Positions 62,543-64,000 of a DNA stretch of 64,000 nt are shown in pieces. Origin of the DNA: Terriglobia bacterium (GTDB taxonomy: Bacteria; Acidobacteriota; Terriglobia; Terriglobales; Acidobacteriaceae); contig JAIQFP010000018.1 of the NCBI GenBank assembly GCA_020073165.1, forward strand, positions 1 through 64,000. Reading direction: 5' to 3'. The notes below the pieces were generated by a model. The model saw only the letters and a program-made list of their open reading frames with translations, searched no databases and was not told the origin of the DNA. Made by a program: the position numbers and the translations under genes. The number at the start of each line of letters is the position of its first letter. The first letter of the stretch is position 1.

Positions 62543-63193
62543 ATGAAGGCACAGCAGGAAACTCCGCAGATCAGCGAGTGGACAGGAAGCTTCGGGCGGG
62601 AATACACCGACCGCAACCCGCAGAACGCTGTCGCGCTCGATGCGTTGTACCGTGGGAATTACGGGGTCACCCGGAGAGAACTGAACCAGCGCTTCCTCCA
62701 GACGATTCCTTCCAGTGCCCGCATCTTGGAAGTCGGCTGCAACATCGGCAACCAGTTGATGCTGTTGCAGCAGTTGGGTTATGCCAACCTGCATGGCATC
62801 GAAATTCAGAGCTATGCGCTCGAGAAGGCGCGGCAGCAACTGCCCGGCGCCGTTTTCACGGAGGCCTCAGCGTTCGCGATTCCGTTTCCCGGCGAATCCT
62901 TCGACCTGGTGTTTACGTCGGGCGTCCTGATCCGCATCGCGCCTGCGGACCTGTCCAGGGCCCTGGATGAAATCCATAGGGTTGCCAAGACCTGGATTTG
63001 GGGACTCGAATATTACGCGCCCGCCTCTACCGAGATCAGGTACCGGGGTCACAATGGGTTGTTGTGGAAGAATGATTTCGCGCAAGTGTACCTCCGCCGC
63101 TTCGCGGACCTCGAACTCGTCCGCGAAGAGCGTCTGCGATATCTGGACAATGAAAACAGCGACGCGATGTTCCTGCTGCGCCGCACTGTTTAG
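62543..63193 (+). CDS. Pseudaminic-acid-associated methyltransferase
   Basis: 216 residues. The opening SEWTGSFGREYTDRNPQNAV is characteristic of the methylases found in pse loci. The SAM site is RILEVGCNIGNQLMLLQQLG, then DLVFTSGVLIRIAPADLSRA and the C-terminal ENSDAMFLLRR. It probably O- or N-methylates the nonulosonic acid or a precursor, but the position is unknown. It lies between pseC and the spsF-like gene, gaps 32 and 15 bases. Confidence 0.88.
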   Translation: MKAQQETPQISEWTGSFGREYTDRNPQNAVALDALYRGNYGVTRRELNQRFLQTIPSSARILEVGCNIGNQLMLLQQLGYANLHGIEIQSYALEKARQQLPGAVFTEASAFAIPFPGESFDLVFTSGVLIRIAPADLSRALDEIHRVAKTWIWGLEYYAPASTEIRYRGHNGLLWKNDFAQVYLRRFADLELVREERLRYLDNENSDAMFLLRRTV

Positions 63194-63208
63194 GCCAAGG
63201 GATTCCTG

Positions 63209-63961
63209 GTGAGGCCTCACGGTACAAACCCGAAGATTGTCGCGATCGTGCAGGCGCGGATGGGAAGCACGCGTCTGCCGGGCAAAGTGCTGCTGGACTT
63301 GGGCGGCGAAACCGTGCTGGCACGTGTGGTCAGGCGCCTGAACCGCGCCACGTTGGTTGACGAAGTCGTGGTCGCTACCACCGACTCTGCTGCCGATGAT
63401 GCCATCGTGCGGGAATGCGAACGGCTGGGCATCCTCAGTTTTCGCGGCTCGGAGAGCGACGTGCTAGACCGTTATTACCAAACGGCCCGGGCCTGCGGCG
63501 CTGAGGTCGTGGTGCGAATCACTTCCGATTGTCCGTTGATCGATCCCGAACTGGTGGATGAGACAATCCGAATATTTCTCGAGAAGCACGCTGACTACGG
63601 CAGCAATGTGTTTCCGCGAACCTATCCACGCGGGCTGGACACGGAAGTCTTCACCGCGGCGGCGCTGGAGCGGGCCTGGCGGGACGCGCGTGAACCGCAT
63701 CAGCGCGAGCACGTCACGCCGTATTTCAGCGAGCATCCAGAGCTGGTCCGGCTGGTTTTTGCTCGCGGACAGGCCGACTACAGCGGGTATCGCTGGACTC
63801 TGGACACTGCTGAAGACCTGGAGCTCCTGCGCGCCCTCTACTCACGGCTGGGCAATCGAGATACCTTCCACTGGCGGGACGCGCTGGCCGTGATGGAGCG
63901 CGAACCGGAACTCGCCGAGTTGAACACGCACGTGATGCAGAAATCAATCCACGGGCATTGA
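63209..63961 (+). CDS. SpsF/COG1861-type cytidylyltransferase-like protein
   Basis: 250 residues from GTG 63209. The nucleotidyltransferase opening is VAIVQARMGSTRLPGKVLLD, followed by DEVVVATTDSAADDAIV, VRITSDCPLIDPELVDETIR and RGLDTEVFTAAALERAW. The family is thought to activate nonulosonic acids with CMP in sps and pse loci and often replaces a classical PseF, but biochemical proof is limited. It overlaps the next start by one base (TGATG). Confidence 0.85.
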   Translation: MRPHGTNPKIVAIVQARMGSTRLPGKVLLDLGGETVLARVVRRLNRATLVDEVVVATTDSAADDAIVRECERLGILSFRGSESDVLDRYYQTARACGAEVVVRITSDCPLIDPELVDETIRIFLEKHADYGSNVFPRTYPRGLDTEVFTAAALERAWRDAREPHQREHVTPYFSEHPELVRLVFARGQADYSGYRWTLDTAEDLELLRALYSRLGNRDTFHWRDALAVMEREPELAELNTHVMQKSIHGH

Positions 63962-64000
63962 TGGCGGCCGGTACCCTCATCGTTCGGGCTGACGCCAGTA
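63961..64000 (+). CDS. pseG: Start of UDP-sugar hydrolase PseG (partial)
   Basis: The 13 complete codons from ATG 63961 read MAAGTLIVRADAS. PseG proteins begin with such an (I/V)RADAS strand leading to the GxGHxMR motif of the GT-B fold, which lies beyond the window. PseG removes UDP from the 2,4-diacetamido sugar. The identification rests on this short match plus the operon context. Confidence 0.65.
   Translation, partial: MAAGTLIVRADAS

Overview
The window reads as a 64 kb contig from a soil-type Acidobacteriota (Terriglobia/Koribacter-like) genome. The basis is lineage-typical content: an ADOP permease paired with a PadR repressor, a Ser/Thr kinase fused to a TolB-like propeller, secreted LolA-like and cupin-like proteins, Ig-repeat and FecR proteins, a compact pilMNOPQ operon, and peculiar word-like intergenic repeats. 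This placement is inference; no marker rRNA is present. I found no tRNA, rRNA, CRISPR array or insertion sequence.

The first ~1.58 kb (a partial GT2 glycosyltransferase and a PHP-domain phosphoesterase) does not fit the rest. The PHP gene loses its C-terminal part, and the ATP synthase subunit b frame is already open and conserved-looking at the same bases, without its own start or signal sequence. I read this as a chimeric join at about 1575-1590, either an assembly artefact or a very recent recombination.

Layout: 1.58-7.9 kb, F1 part of the ATP synthase (atpF-H-A-G-D-C) with a frameshifted lipoprotein gene inserted between atpA and atpG. 8-18.4 kb, mixed single genes: two secreted proteins, a degenerate receiver domain, a transglutaminase-like protein, phosphoglycolate phosphatase, a fused 2-oxo acid dehydrogenase E1, DoxX, a saccharopine dehydrogenase-like protein, a TPR lipoprotein and cytochrome P460. 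18.5-21.6 kb, padR plus ADOP permease with a repeated candidate operator. 22.2-27.8 kb, a type IV pilus alignment/secretin operon headed by a small HTH protein. 27.8-35 kb, kinase-propeller, Xaa-Pro peptidase, accB, accC, an unknown Cys-motif protein coupled to thiE. 35-42.9 kb, two APC permeases, a K+ channel, NAD(P)HX repair, PilZ, tsaE, fabI. 43-49.6 kb, MFS exporter, metallo-beta-lactamase-fold hydrolase, methyltransferase, a lone Flp pilin, an M48 protease and TonB. 50-64 kb, surface polysaccharide: nucleotide-sugar dehydrogenase, YdcF, FecR, a secreted Ig-protease, Wzy-like ligase/polymerase, TPR partner, Wzz/BY-kinase, then a pseudaminic acid operon (pseB, pseC, methylase, spsF-like, start of pseG) running off the end.

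The most unusual non-coding signal is a recurring architecture in the spacers: a central hairpin flanked by two arms, each made of a short degenerate word repeated several times, with the second arm the reverse complement of the first. The word differs from spacer to spacer (TTAGCAA-, GTCGTCA-, TGCTGAG- and GATTGGGTAATT-like). Clear or probable copies occur at 2717-2811, 7447-7517, 11719-11830, 38305-38389 and 49907-50016, with single arms or weaker copies elsewhere.
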